From: Mycobacterium sp. E183
GTDB taxonomy: Bacteria; Actinomycetota; Actinomycetes; Mycobacteriales; Mycobacteriaceae
Direction: 5' to 3'
Length of the DNA stretch: 64,000 nucleotides
Assembly (NCBI RefSeq): GCF_001667735.1
Contig: NZ_LZJN01000130.1
Span: 50,999 to 114,998, forward strand
Shown here piece by piece: positions 26,514 through 35,481 of this stretch; the first letter of the stretch is position 1, and every line of letters begins with the position of its first letter. The position numbers were made by a program, and so were the translations under genes. Below the pieces are notes generated by a model. That model saw only the letters and a list, made by a program, of their open reading frames with translations, did not search any database and was not told the origin of the DNA.

Positions 26514-27263
26514 TCACGCCGGCTTCGTCGCGGTGACCAACCGGGTGGCGAACCACGGACCGCCGTAGTACATGCGCCATCCGAGGTTGCGGCGACGCAC
26601 GTTTCGCCAACCCAGCTCCCGTAGGTGCGCGGCGTGCTGACGGGTCTCCCAGAGGTCCGCGATCGCCAGCCGGCCACCCGGGCGCAGCACCCGAACCGCC
26701 TCGTCGAGGGCCTTGCGCCGGCCCGCGCGCGTCGGAATGTTGTGGATGGCTAGGTTGCTGACGATCACGTCGACGCTCGCGTCGGCGAACGGCAGGGCGG
26801 TCATGTCGGCGGTGCGCACCTCGACGCGATCGGCGACGCTCTCCAACGCCGCGTTGGCCAGGGTCGCCTCCGGGGAGTTGTCGGTCTGGTCGGCATGCCA
26901 CAGATCGACCCCGATCGCGCGGCCCCGCGGCAACCGCTTCGCCGCGGCCAGCAGCACCGCCCCCCGTCCGCAACCGAGGTCGAGCACCGTTTCGTCGCCC
27001 GTAAGCCGAAGCTCGTCGAGCACCCGCGCCCACACCACGAACTTGCCCACCCGCGTGGCGTAAACGTAAAGGGTTGCGCTCGAAGCGATTCCGGCCGCCG
27101 ACGTCGCCGCCAGCGCGGCGGTCAGCCGCTTGCCGCGCGCCCAGCTCAGCGCGGCCCACCCGGCCAGCGCGGCGGTTTGGGCGGCCAGACCGATCGCCTG
27201 CAAGCGCACGGAGAGGGTGTGAAACGAGCCGTCGATTCCGTAGTCGCCCCGGTGGTCGTGCAC
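26514..27263 (-). CDS. membrane-associated class I SAM methyltransferase
   Basis: 249 residues. The N-terminal part (about 20-70) contains two hydrophobic helices (AIGLAAQTAALAGWAALSW and LTAALAATSAAGIASSATLY); a Rossmann methyltransferase domain follows, with motif I VLDLGCGRGAVLL, acidic residue in IGVDLW and motif IV-like VIVSNLAIHN. GTG start at 27263. The membrane segment suggests a lipid or membrane-bound substrate. 53 nt upstream of cynS and 25 nt downstream of the nitroreductase; probably cotranscribed, functional link unclear. Confidence 0.85.
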   Translation of the reverse strand: MHDHRGDYGIDGSFHTLSVRLQAIGLAAQTAALAGWAALSWARGKRLTAALAATSAAGIASSATLYVYATRVGKFVVWARVLDELRLTGDETVLDLGCGRGAVLLAAAKRLPRGRAIGVDLWHADQTDNSPEATLANAALESVADRVEVRTADMTALPFADASVDVIVSNLAIHNIPTRAGRRKALDEAVRVLRPGGRLAIADLWETRQHAAHLRELGWRNVRRRNLGWRMYYGGPWFATRLVTATKPA

Positions 27264-27288
27264 GGTGACGAGCCTACGGCGGCTTGCC

Positions 27289-27804
27289 TCACCAACGCCC
27301 GTGGTGGACCACCTCGGCGAAGGGGCGCCGGTTCGGCTTGCGGATCGGGGTGAGCGGACGGTCGGCGGGATACCCGACGCCGAGCAGAAAGGCGACCAGC
27401 CGGTCCCCGGGGACGCCCAGGATGGCGCGCGCCTTCTCCTGGTCCCCCACCGACGAGTGGCCCGCCCCGATCCCCAGGTCCGTGGCCGCGATCATCATCG
27501 CCATCGTGGCCTGGCCGACGTCGTAGTTGTCGGTGATCACCCGGCGCTCATCGGGCGGAACGGGCACGACGATCGCGATCGCGGCCGCGGCGGCGGCGAT
27601 GTGACCGGCCCCCTGCCAGACGGTCGACAGCTCCTGCAGCTGCGCCCGGTCGGTGACGATCACGAAGTCCCACGGTTGCCGGTTCTTCGCCGACGGCGCG
27701 CGCCAGCCGGCCTCGGCGATGCGGTTCAGGTCCTCCTCGGAAACCGCCTCCGGCCGGTACTGCCGGACGTTGCGCCGGGCGCGTATCGCGTCCCAAGCCT
27801 CCAT
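27289..27804 (-). CDS. nitroreductase family FMN oxidoreductase
   Basis: 171-residue nitroreductase-fold protein. It opens MEAWDAIRARRNVRQYRPEAVSEEDL, the classical FMN-phosphate-binding arginine region, followed by WRAPSAKNRQPWDFVIV and the GIGAGHSSVG and LGVGYPADRP segments. FMN-dependent NAD(P)H oxidoreductase activity is expected; substrate unknown. ATG 27804 is supported by GAGGAGGG 5 nt upstream, although the frame is open much further. Diverges from the mmaA2-like gene across a 179-nt gap that must hold both promoters. Confidence 0.88.
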   Translation of the reverse strand: MEAWDAIRARRNVRQYRPEAVSEEDLNRIAEAGWRAPSAKNRQPWDFVIVTDRAQLQELSTVWQGAGHIAAAAAAIAIVVPVPPDERRVITDNYDVGQATMAMMIAATDLGIGAGHSSVGDQEKARAILGVPGDRLVAFLLGVGYPADRPLTPIRKPNRRPFAEVVHHGRW

Positions 27805-27983
27805 GTATCCCTCCTCGTTTTCCACCTGACCCCCGGTAAACAGGGGTAACGTCGTCGGAATTCCCCGCGTACGGGCACGCCGAAGTTTTATTCCGGCCCA
27901 TTCGGGAAGCCATGGTGAACCAGCTGCGCCGCGCGCTCGTGTACAGCTGAATGGCCCCGGATGCAGAAAGGCGCGTAGCCGGC

Positions 27984-28850
27984 ATGACTGAGAACCTGAC
28001 GCCGCATTTCGAAGACGTCCAGGCACACTATGACCTCTCCGACGACTTCTTCCGGCTTTTCCTCGACCCCACGATGACCTACAGCTGCGCATACTTCGAC
28101 CGCATGCGCGACATCCCGCTGGAAGAGGCGCAGCTGCGCAAGATGGACCTGGCCCTGGGCAAGCTGGGGTTGCGGCCCGGGATGACCCTGCTGGACGTCG
28201 GCTGTGGCTGGGGCGGCACGATGCGCCGCGCGATCGAGAAATACGACGTGGACGTCATCGGCCTGACGCTGTCCGAGCACCAGGCCGCCCACGTGCAGAA
28301 GCTGTTCGACGCGATGGACACCACGCACAGCAGGCGGGTGCTGCTGCAGGGCTGGGAACAGTTCGACGAGCCCGTCGACCGGATCGTCTCCATCGGCGCG
28401 TTCGAGCACTTCGGCTACGACCGCTACGACGACTTCTTCCAGAAGGCCTACCGCGTCCTGCCCGACGACGGGGTGATGCTGCTGCACACGATCACCATGC
28501 TGACGCCGGAGCAGATCGTCGAGCACGGCCTGCCGATGACCGAGGAGCAGACCAGCTTCAACAACTTCATCGCCACCGAGATCTTCCCGGGCGGCCAGCT
28601 GCCGCCGATCGAGATGGTGGAGTTCCACGCCTCGAAGATGGGGTTCAACCTGGCCCGCAGGCAGTCGCTGCAGCTGCACTACGCCCGCACCCTCGACCTG
28701 TGGGCGGCGGCGCTGGAAGCCCGCCACAGCGAGGCGGTCGCGATCCAGTCCGAAGAGGTCTACCAGCGATACATGAGGTACCTGACCGGTTGCGCCAAGG
28801 CATTCCGGGACGGCTACATCGACATCAATCAGTTCACGCTGGCCAAGTAA
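27984..28850 (+). CDS. mycolic acid cyclopropane synthase, MmaA2-like
   Basis: 288-residue SAM-dependent mycolic acid methyltransferase. The N-terminus (LTPHFEDVQAHYDLSDDFF) and GAFEHFGYDRYDDFF motif match M. tuberculosis MmaA2, which cyclopropanates the distal/proximal cis double bonds of mycolates; SAM motif [10 protein letters not shown] is intact. In H37Rv mmaA2 lies between mmaA1 and mmaA3; here it lies about 11.6 kb past mmaA4, next to recC. The assignment to MmaA2 rather than another cyclopropane synthase is by recalled sequence similarity. An insertion/deletion-like stretch RMRDIPLEEAQ replaces the usual [10 protein letters not shown]. Confidence 0.85.
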   Translation: MTENLTPHFEDVQAHYDLSDDFFRLFLDPTMTYSCAYFDRMRDIPLEEAQLRKMDLALGKLGLRPGMTLLDVGCGWGGTMRRAIEKYDVDVIGLTLSEHQAAHVQKLFDAMDTTHSRRVLLQGWEQFDEPVDRIVSIGAFEHFGYDRYDDFFQKAYRVLPDDGVMLLHTITMLTPEQIVEHGLPMTEEQTSFNNFIATEIFPGGQLPPIEMVEFHASKMGFNLARRQSLQLHYARTLDLWAAALEARHSEAVAIQSEEVYQRYMRYLTGCAKAFRDGYIDINQFTLAK

Positions 28851-28889
28851 CCCACTCGTGTCGGTGTCCGGGGCTATCGTGGCACCGCG

Positions 28890-31800
28890 ATGTCGCTTCA
28901 TCTCCACCGCGCCGAGCGCACCGACCTCCTTGCCGACGGCCTCGGCGCCCTGCTGGCCGACCCGCCGACCGACCCCTTCACCGAGGAACTGGTGCTGGTG
29001 CCGGCGCGCGGCGTCGAACGCTGGCTCAGCCAGCGGCTGTCACATGTGCTCGGCCGCGCCCGCGGCGGTGACGGGGTGTGCGCCGGGGTGGCGTTCCGCA
29101 GCCCGGCGTCCCTGATCGCCGAACTCACCGGCACCGCCGACGAGGACCCGTGGTCGCCCGACGCGATGGCGTGGCCGCTGCTGGCCGTGATCGACTGCTC
29201 GCTGGACGAGCCGTGGTGCCGCACGCTGGCAACGCATCTGGGTCACTTCGCGTCGACGGAGGCGGAGGCCGAGCTGCGCCGCGGGCGCAGATACTCGGTG
29301 GCGCGCCGGCTGGCCGGCCTGTTCGCCTCGTACGCCAGGCAGCGTCCGGGGCTGCTCGCCGATTGGCTGGCCGGCGAGCGGGGCGACCTAGACCCCGACC
29401 TGGCCTGGCAGCCCGAGCTCTGGCGGGCGCTGGTGGACGCGGTGCCCGCCGATCCCCCGCACGTCCGCCATCAGCGGGCCGTGACCCGGCTCCGCGGGGG
29501 CCCGGCCGACCTGCCGGGGCGGCTGTCGCTGTTCGGGCACACCCGGTTGGCGTGCACCGACGTGGAGCTGCTGGACGCGTTGTCCACCCACCATGACCTG
29601 CACCTGTGGCTGCCGCATCCCAGCGACGAACTGTGGCGCGCGCTGGCCGGCGCCCGGGGGGCGATCCCGCGGCGCGCCGACACCGGCCACCGCAGCGTGA
29701 ACCATCCCCTGCTGGCGACGCTCGGGCGCGACCTGCGCGAGCTGCAACGCGGCCTGCCCCCCGACCCGCACACCGACGAATACCTGCCCGCGCCGGAGCG
29801 GCCCGACACGCTGCTCGGCTGGCTGCAGTCCGACATCGCCGCGAATGCCGTTCGGCCACAAGGGCGTACGCTCGCCGACGACGACCGATCGGTGCAGGTG
29901 CACAACTGTCACGGTCCGGCGCGCCAGGTCGACGTCCTGCGCGAGGTCCTGCTCGGCCTGCTGCAGGACGACCCGACACTGGAGCCGCGCGACATCCTGG
30001 TGATGTGTCCGGACATCGAGACGTACGCGCCGCTGATCGTCGCCGACTTCGGGCTCGGCGACGTGGTGCGCGGCGCGCATCCCGCGCACCGGTTGCGGGT
30101 GCGGCTCGCGGATCGCTCACCGCTGCAAACCAATCCGCTGCTCGGCGTCGCCTCGCAATTGCTGGCGCTGGCGGGCAGCCGGGTGACCGCCAGCGAGGTG
30201 CTCGACTTCGCCGAGGCCGCGCCGGTGCGGGCCCGCTTCGGTTTCACCGACGACGACCTGGAGGCCATCACCCGCTGGGTCCGCCAGGCCAACATCCGGT
30301 GGGGGTTCGACCAGGAGCACCGACGGCCCTACCACGTCGACTTCGTACACAACACTTGGCGTTTCGGCATCGACCGGGTGCTGGCCGGCGTCGCGATGTC
30401 CGACGACTCGCACGCTTGGATCGACGCCACACTGCCCCTGGACGACGTCAGCAGCAACCGCGTCCAATCGGCCGGCCAGCTCGCCGAATTCGTGTCGCGG
30501 CTGCAGCGCGTGGTCGACTCGCTCACCGGCACCAGGCCGTTGCGCGACTGGCTGGCCGCGCTGGCCGACGGGATCGAGCTGTTGACCCGTGTCGACGACG
30601 CGGACCTGTGGCAGACCGGCCAGATGCAACGGGAATTCGCTTCGACGCTGGCCGACGCCGGGCCGCGGGCCGACACACCGCTGCGGCTGCCCGACATCCG
30701 GGCGCTGCTGCAGGGACGCCTGGCGGGGCGCCCGACGCGCGCCAACTTCCGCACCGGCACGCTGACGGTGTGCACGATGGTCCCGATGCGCTCCGTGCCG
30801 CACCGGGTGGTGTGCCTGGTCGGCCTCGACGACGGGGTGTTCCCCCGGCTCGGCGTCGTCGACGGCGACGACGCGCTGGCGCGCGACCCGATGACCGGCG
30901 AACGCGACATCCGCTCCGAGGATCGGCAATTGCTGCTCGACGCGGTCGGCGCGGCCACCGACAAGCTGGTGATCACCTACACCGGCGCCAACGAGTACTC
31001 GGGCCAGCCGCGCCCACCGGCGGTGCCGCTGGCCGAACTGCTGGACACGCTGGACATGACGGTGTCGGGCGAGAAGATTCGCGGGCGCATCCTGGTCGAA
31101 CATCCGTTGCAGCCCTTCGACATTCGCAACGTCATCCCGGGCAGGCTGGTGCCGACGGTGCCCTTCAGCTTCGACCCGACCGTGTTGCGGGCGGCCAGGG
31201 TCGCCGCGGGCGAGCGGGGCGAGGCACCCCGGTTCATCGCGGGACCGCTGCCGCCACCGCCCGCCGACGACGTCATCCTGGCCGACCTCGTCGGCTTCTT
31301 CAAGGATCCGGTCAAGGGCTTCTTCCGCGCGCTGGACTTCACCCTGCCGCGGGACGTCGACGGCGTGCAAGACGCGATGCCCGTCGACCTCGACGCCCTT
31401 GAGGAGTGGACCGTCGGCGACCGGATGCTGGGCGACATCCTGCGCGGGTGGACGCCGGACGATGCCCGGCAGGCCGAGTGGCGGCGGGGCACGCTGCCGC
31501 CCGGCCAACTGGGCTGGCGCACCGCGACGGAAGTCCGCGACCAGGCCGCGCTGCTGGCGGCCAAAGCGCAGCAATACCGGGGGGCCGACGCCCGGGCGTA
31601 TGACGTCGACGTCGATCTCGGCTCCGGGCGCAGGCTCACGGGCACGGTGTCACCGGTGTACGGCGAGCGACTGGTGTCGGTGACATACTCCAAGCTGGAC
31701 GGCAAGCACCTGCTCGAGGCGTGGATCCCGTTGCTGGCCTTGATCGCTCACGACCCGGGCCGGGACTGGTCGGCGGTGTGCGTCGGCCGCCTGAAGCGGG

Positions 31801-32162
31801 GCACCACCCCGCGGGTCGAGGGGTTGGGACGGCCGCGCGACGACGCCCTGACACTGCTGCGCGAGCTGGTGGCGGTCTACGACGCGGGCCGCCGGGAGCC
31901 GATTCCGTTGCCCATCAAGACGTCCTACGCGTGGGCGGCCGCGCGGCACTGCGGCGACGATCCGCTGCGCGAGGCGCAGTACCGGTGGAAGTACGAGCAC
32001 GAGGAGCCGGCGCACCTGCGGGCCTGGGGCAAGAACACCCGGCTGTCCGATCTGATGCGGCCCGTGCGGCCGGGTGAGGAGTTCGACGGCGAAGACACCC
32101 GGTTGGGCGCCTACGCCGCGCGGGTCTGGCTGCCGATGCTGCGGGCCGAAAGGAAGCCCTGA
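28890..32162 (+). CDS. recC: exodeoxyribonuclease V subunit gamma RecC
   Basis: 1090-residue RecC, the Chi-recognition and scaffold subunit of RecBCD. Begins MSLHLHRAERTDLLADGL; contains the family segments EELVLVPARGVERWLSQRLS, NCHGPARQVDVLREVLL and PMRSVPHRVVCLVGLDDGVFPR. As in other RecC proteins the helicase and nuclease motifs are degenerate. ATG 28890; one nucleotide separates its stop from recB. In mycobacteria RecBCD supports single-strand annealing rather than the main recombination route, which uses AdnAB. Confidence 0.96.
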   Translation: MSLHLHRAERTDLLADGLGALLADPPTDPFTEELVLVPARGVERWLSQRLSHVLGRARGGDGVCAGVAFRSPASLIAELTGTADEDPWSPDAMAWPLLAVIDCSLDEPWCRTLATHLGHFASTEAEAELRRGRRYSVARRLAGLFASYARQRPGLLADWLAGERGDLDPDLAWQPELWRALVDAVPADPPHVRHQRAVTRLRGGPADLPGRLSLFGHTRLACTDVELLDALSTHHDLHLWLPHPSDELWRALAGARGAIPRRADTGHRSVNHPLLATLGRDLRELQRGLPPDPHTDEYLPAPERPDTLLGWLQSDIAANAVRPQGRTLADDDRSVQVHNCHGPARQVDVLREVLLGLLQDDPTLEPRDILVMCPDIETYAPLIVADFGLGDVVRGAHPAHRLRVRLADRSPLQTNPLLGVASQLLALAGSRVTASEVLDFAEAAPVRARFGFTDDDLEAITRWVRQANIRWGFDQEHRRPYHVDFVHNTWRFGIDRVLAGVAMSDDSHAWIDATLPLDDVSSNRVQSAGQLAEFVSRLQRVVDSLTGTRPLRDWLAALADGIELLTRVDDADLWQTGQMQREFASTLADAGPRADTPLRLPDIRALLQGRLAGRPTRANFRTGTLTVCTMVPMRSVPHRVVCLVGLDDGVFPRLGVVDGDDALARDPMTGERDIRSEDRQLLLDAVGAATDKLVITYTGANEYSGQPRPPAVPLAELLDTLDMTVSGEKIRGRILVEHPLQPFDIRNVIPGRLVPTVPFSFDPTVLRAARVAAGERGEAPRFIAGPLPPPPADDVILADLVGFFKDPVKGFFRALDFTLPRDVDGVQDAMPVDLDALEEWTVGDRMLGDILRGWTPDDARQAEWRRGTLPPGQLGWRTATEVRDQAALLAAKAQQYRGADARAYDVDVDLGSGRRLTGTVSPVYGERLVSVTYSKLDGKHLLEAWIPLLALIAHDPGRDWSAVCVGRLKRGTTPRVEGLGRPRDDALTLLRELVAVYDAGRREPIPLPIKTSYAWAAARHCGDDPLREAQYRWKYEHEEPAHLRAWGKNTRLSDLMRPVRPGEEFDGEDTRLGAYAARVWLPMLRAERKP

Positions 32163-32163
32163 G

Positions 32164-35100
32164 ATGGGGCAGGTGACAGAGCGCTTCGATCTGCTCGGCC
32201 CGCTGCCCGCCGATCGGTCGACCACGGTGCTGCAGGCCAGCGCGGGCACCGGCAAGACGTTCGCGCTGGCCGGCCTGGTGACCCGCTACCTCGCCGAGGG
32301 CGCCGCGACGCTGGACCAGATGCTGTTGATCACGTTCGGCCGGGCCGCCAGCCAGGAGTTGCGTGAACGGGTCCGCGGCCAAATCGTCGCCGCGGTGGCG
32401 GCTTTCGACGACCCGTCGGCCGCCGGGGACAACCAGTTGGTGACATACCTGCTCGACGGCACCGACGAGGAACGCGCAGCGCGCAGGCAGCGGCTCCGCG
32501 ACGGGCTGGCGGGCTTCGACGCGGCGACCATCGCCACCACCCACCAGTTCTGCCAGCTGGTGTTGAAGTCACTGGGCGTGGCCGGCGACACCGCCGCGAA
32601 CGTCACGCTGCTGGAAAGCGTCGACGAGTTGATCGTCGAGATCGTCGACGATCTGTACCTCGCCCACTTCGGGCGCGAGCGCGACGATCCGGCGCTGGCC
32701 TATCGCGAGGCGCTGCGCCTGGCGCGCGAGGTCGTCAAGAACCCGTCGACGCAGCTGCGGCCGCTGAACCCCGAACCCGGATCGCGGGCCGCCGTCTGCG
32801 TGACGTTCGCGAAAGACGTTCTGGCCGAACTGGACACCCGCAAGCGCCGGCTGGGCGTCCTGGACTACGACGACCTGCTGAGCCGGCTCGCCGACGCGCT
32901 GGCCACCGACGATTCCCCCGCGCGGGTGCGCATGCACCACCGCTGGCCCATCGTGATGGTCGACGAGTTCCAGGACACCGACCCGGTGCAGTGGCAGGTG
33001 ATCGACCGCGCGTTCAGCGGGCGCTCCACGCTGATCCTGATCGGTGATCCCAAGCAGGCCATCTACGCGTTTCGTGGCGGCGACATCGTGACCTATCTGC
33101 GGGCGGCCGAGACGGCGGGCGAGAAGAGGACGCTGGCCACCAATTGGCGCAGCGACGCGGCGCTCGTCGAGCGCCTGCAGGTGGTGCTGCGGGGCGCCCA
33201 ACTCGGCGATCCCGCGATCGTCGTGGACGACGTCGACGCCTACCATCGGGGCCACCGGCTCGCCGGCGCCCCGCACAACGACCCGTTCCGGTTGCGGGTG
33301 GTCCAGCGAGCGACCCTGGGGCGCAGCGGGATTCAGAACCTGCCCATCGACGAGCTGCGAGCCCACATCGGCGCCGACCTGGCCGCCGACATCCGCGCCC
33401 TGCTGGCGGCCGGCGCGACGTTCGCGGGCAGGCCGCTGCAGGCCCGCGACATCGCCGTGATCGTGGAGAAGCACAAGGACGCGGCCGCCTGCTTCAAGGC
33501 GTTGTGCGACGCGGGCGTGCCGGCGGTGTACACCGGCGACTCCGACGTTTTCGGCTCGGACGCGGCCGAAGACTGGCTCTGCCTGCTGGAGGCGTTCGAC
33601 CAGCCGCACCGCCCGGGAATGGTGCGCGCCGCGGCGGCCACCATGTTCTTCGGCGAGACCGCGCAATCGTTGGCGGCCGGCGGTGACGCGCTGACCGACC
33701 GGGTCGCGGAAACCCTGCGGGAGTGGGCCGGCCACGCGCGCGAGCGCGGCGTCGCCGCCATCTTCGAGGCCGCGCAGCTTTCGGGGATGGCCGACCGGGT
33801 GCTGGCCGCCCGCGGCGGCGAACGCCACATGACCGACCTGGCGCACGTCGCGCAGCTGCTGCAGGACGTCGCCCACCGCGAGCGCTCGAGCCTGCCGGCG
33901 CTGCGCGACTGGCTGCGCAGGCAGCGCGAGGAACGCGCCGGTGCGCCCGAACGCAACCGGCGCCTGGACAGCGATGCGGCCGCGGTGCAGATCATGACGG
34001 TGTTCGTCAGCAAGGGCCTGCAATACCCGATCGTGTATCTGCCGTTCGCGTTCAACCGCAACACCCAGGACCGCGACGTGGTGTTGTTCCACGACGCCGG
34101 CGTGCGCTGCCTGCACATCGGCGGCAAGGACAGCCCGGACTTCAAGGCCGTCGAGGTACTCGGCCGCAAGGAGGACGCCAGCGACGACAGCCGCTTGACC
34201 TATGTGGCCCTGACCCGGGCCCAGTCGCAGGTCGTCGCGTGGTGGTCGCCGGCGTTCGACGAACCCAACGGCGGGCTGTCGCGGCTGCTGCGCGGCCGGC
34301 GGCCTTCAGAGCCGTGCGTGCCCGACCGATGCGAGCCGGCGAAGATCCCCGACGACGACGCCCTGGACCGCTTGCGCGAATGGGAGGCGGCGGGCGGCCC
34401 GGTGATCGAGCGGTCGGTGGTGGCCGCCGCGCCGTCCGTGCCGCCGGCGCCGGTGCCGGCCGACCTCGACAGCCGCCACTTTCACCGCGCCATTGACACC
34501 GGGTGGCGGCGCACCTCCTACTCCGGCCTCATCCGGGTCGCGGAAAACTCCGCGGCCGCGGGCGTCAGCAGCGAGCCGGAGGTCACCGAGCTGGACGACG
34601 AGGCCGGCGAAATACCGTTGGCGCAGAACGCGTCCGGGCGCCAGGTGCCGTCGCCGATGGCGGACCTGCCGATGGGCGCGAAGTTCGGCACGCTGGTGCA
34701 CGCCGTGCTCGAGACGGCCGACCCGCTGGCCACCGATCTGGCCGCCGAGCTCGAGGCGCACATCCGCACCCACTCGGTGTGGTGGCCGGTCGACGTGCCC
34801 GCCGACGAGCTCGCGGCGGCCATGGTGCCCATGCATGACACGCCGCTGGGACCGCTGGCCGACGACCTGACGCTGCGGCGCATCGGGCTCTCGGACCGAC
34901 TGCGCGAGCTGGACTTCGAATTCCCGCTCGCCGGTGGCGATCTGCGTTCCACCGCACCCGAGATCCGGCTGGCGGACACGGCCGCGTTGTTGCGTGCGCA
35001 CCTACCGGCCGATGACGCGCTGGCGTCCTATGCCGACCGCCTGGCCAGCCCCCCGCTCGGCGACCAGCCGTTGCGCGGCTATCTGACCGGTTCGGTCGAC

Positions 35101-35481
35101 GCCGTGTTGCGGGTGCCCGACGGCGGGGGGCACCGCTACCTGGTGGTCGACTACAAGACCAACTGGCTCGGCGACCCCGACCGGCCGTTGACGTCCGCCG
35201 ACTACGACCGGCCGCGCTTGGTCGAGGCGATGCTGCATTCGGATTATCCGCTGCAGGCGCTGCTGTACAGCGTTGTGCTGCACCGGTTCCTGCGGTGGCG
35301 CGTGCCGGGATACGACCCCGAGGCGCATCTCGGCGGTGTCCTGTACCTGTTCGTGCGCGGAATGTGCGGCGCGGCCACCCCCGTGGTCGGCGGTCATCCG
35401 TCGGGAGTGTTCAGCTGGCGGCCGCCCGCCTCGTTGACAGCCGAGCTGTCGGACCTGCTCGATGGGAGGGCGGTCGCGTGA
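32164..35481 (+). CDS. recB: exodeoxyribonuclease V subunit beta RecB
   Basis: 1105-residue 3'-5' SF1 helicase-nuclease. Walker A ASAGTGKT at residues 25-32, motif II region MVDEFQDTDPVQWQVI, motif III GDPKQAIYAFRGGDI, motif VI region LTYVALTRAQSQ, then a C-terminal RecB nuclease domain with GSVDAVLRVPD and LVVDYKTNWLG (catalytic Asp and Lys). ATG 32164, 1 nt after recC; its stop overlaps the recD start (GTGA). Full length, no frame disruption. Confidence 0.97.
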   Translation: MGQVTERFDLLGPLPADRSTTVLQASAGTGKTFALAGLVTRYLAEGAATLDQMLLITFGRAASQELRERVRGQIVAAVAAFDDPSAAGDNQLVTYLLDGTDEERAARRQRLRDGLAGFDAATIATTHQFCQLVLKSLGVAGDTAANVTLLESVDELIVEIVDDLYLAHFGRERDDPALAYREALRLAREVVKNPSTQLRPLNPEPGSRAAVCVTFAKDVLAELDTRKRRLGVLDYDDLLSRLADALATDDSPARVRMHHRWPIVMVDEFQDTDPVQWQVIDRAFSGRSTLILIGDPKQAIYAFRGGDIVTYLRAAETAGEKRTLATNWRSDAALVERLQVVLRGAQLGDPAIVVDDVDAYHRGHRLAGAPHNDPFRLRVVQRATLGRSGIQNLPIDELRAHIGADLAADIRALLAAGATFAGRPLQARDIAVIVEKHKDAAACFKALCDAGVPAVYTGDSDVFGSDAAEDWLCLLEAFDQPHRPGMVRAAAATMFFGETAQSLAAGGDALTDRVAETLREWAGHARERGVAAIFEAAQLSGMADRVLAARGGERHMTDLAHVAQLLQDVAHRERSSLPALRDWLRRQREERAGAPERNRRLDSDAAAVQIMTVFVSKGLQYPIVYLPFAFNRNTQDRDVVLFHDAGVRCLHIGGKDSPDFKAVEVLGRKEDASDDSRLTYVALTRAQSQVVAWWSPAFDEPNGGLSRLLRGRRPSEPCVPDRCEPAKIPDDDALDRLREWEAAGGPVIERSVVAAAPSVPPAPVPADLDSRHFHRAIDTGWRRTSYSGLIRVAENSAAAGVSSEPEVTELDDEAGEIPLAQNASGRQVPSPMADLPMGAKFGTLVHAVLETADPLATDLAAELEAHIRTHSVWWPVDVPADELAAAMVPMHDTPLGPLADDLTLRRIGLSDRLRELDFEFPLAGGDLRSTAPEIRLADTAALLRAHLPADDALASYADRLASPPLGDQPLRGYLTGSVDAVLRVPDGGGHRYLVVDYKTNWLGDPDRPLTSADYDRPRLVEAMLHSDYPLQALLYSVVLHRFLRWRVPGYDPEAHLGGVLYLFVRGMCGAATPVVGGHPSGVFSWRPPASLTAELSDLLDGRAVA

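Noticed and set aside
27829..27847. ACCCC-N9-GGGGT dyad in the nitroreductase/mmaA2-like divergent gap as an operator
   Set aside because: Five-base GC arms are expected by chance at this base composition; not strong enough to call.
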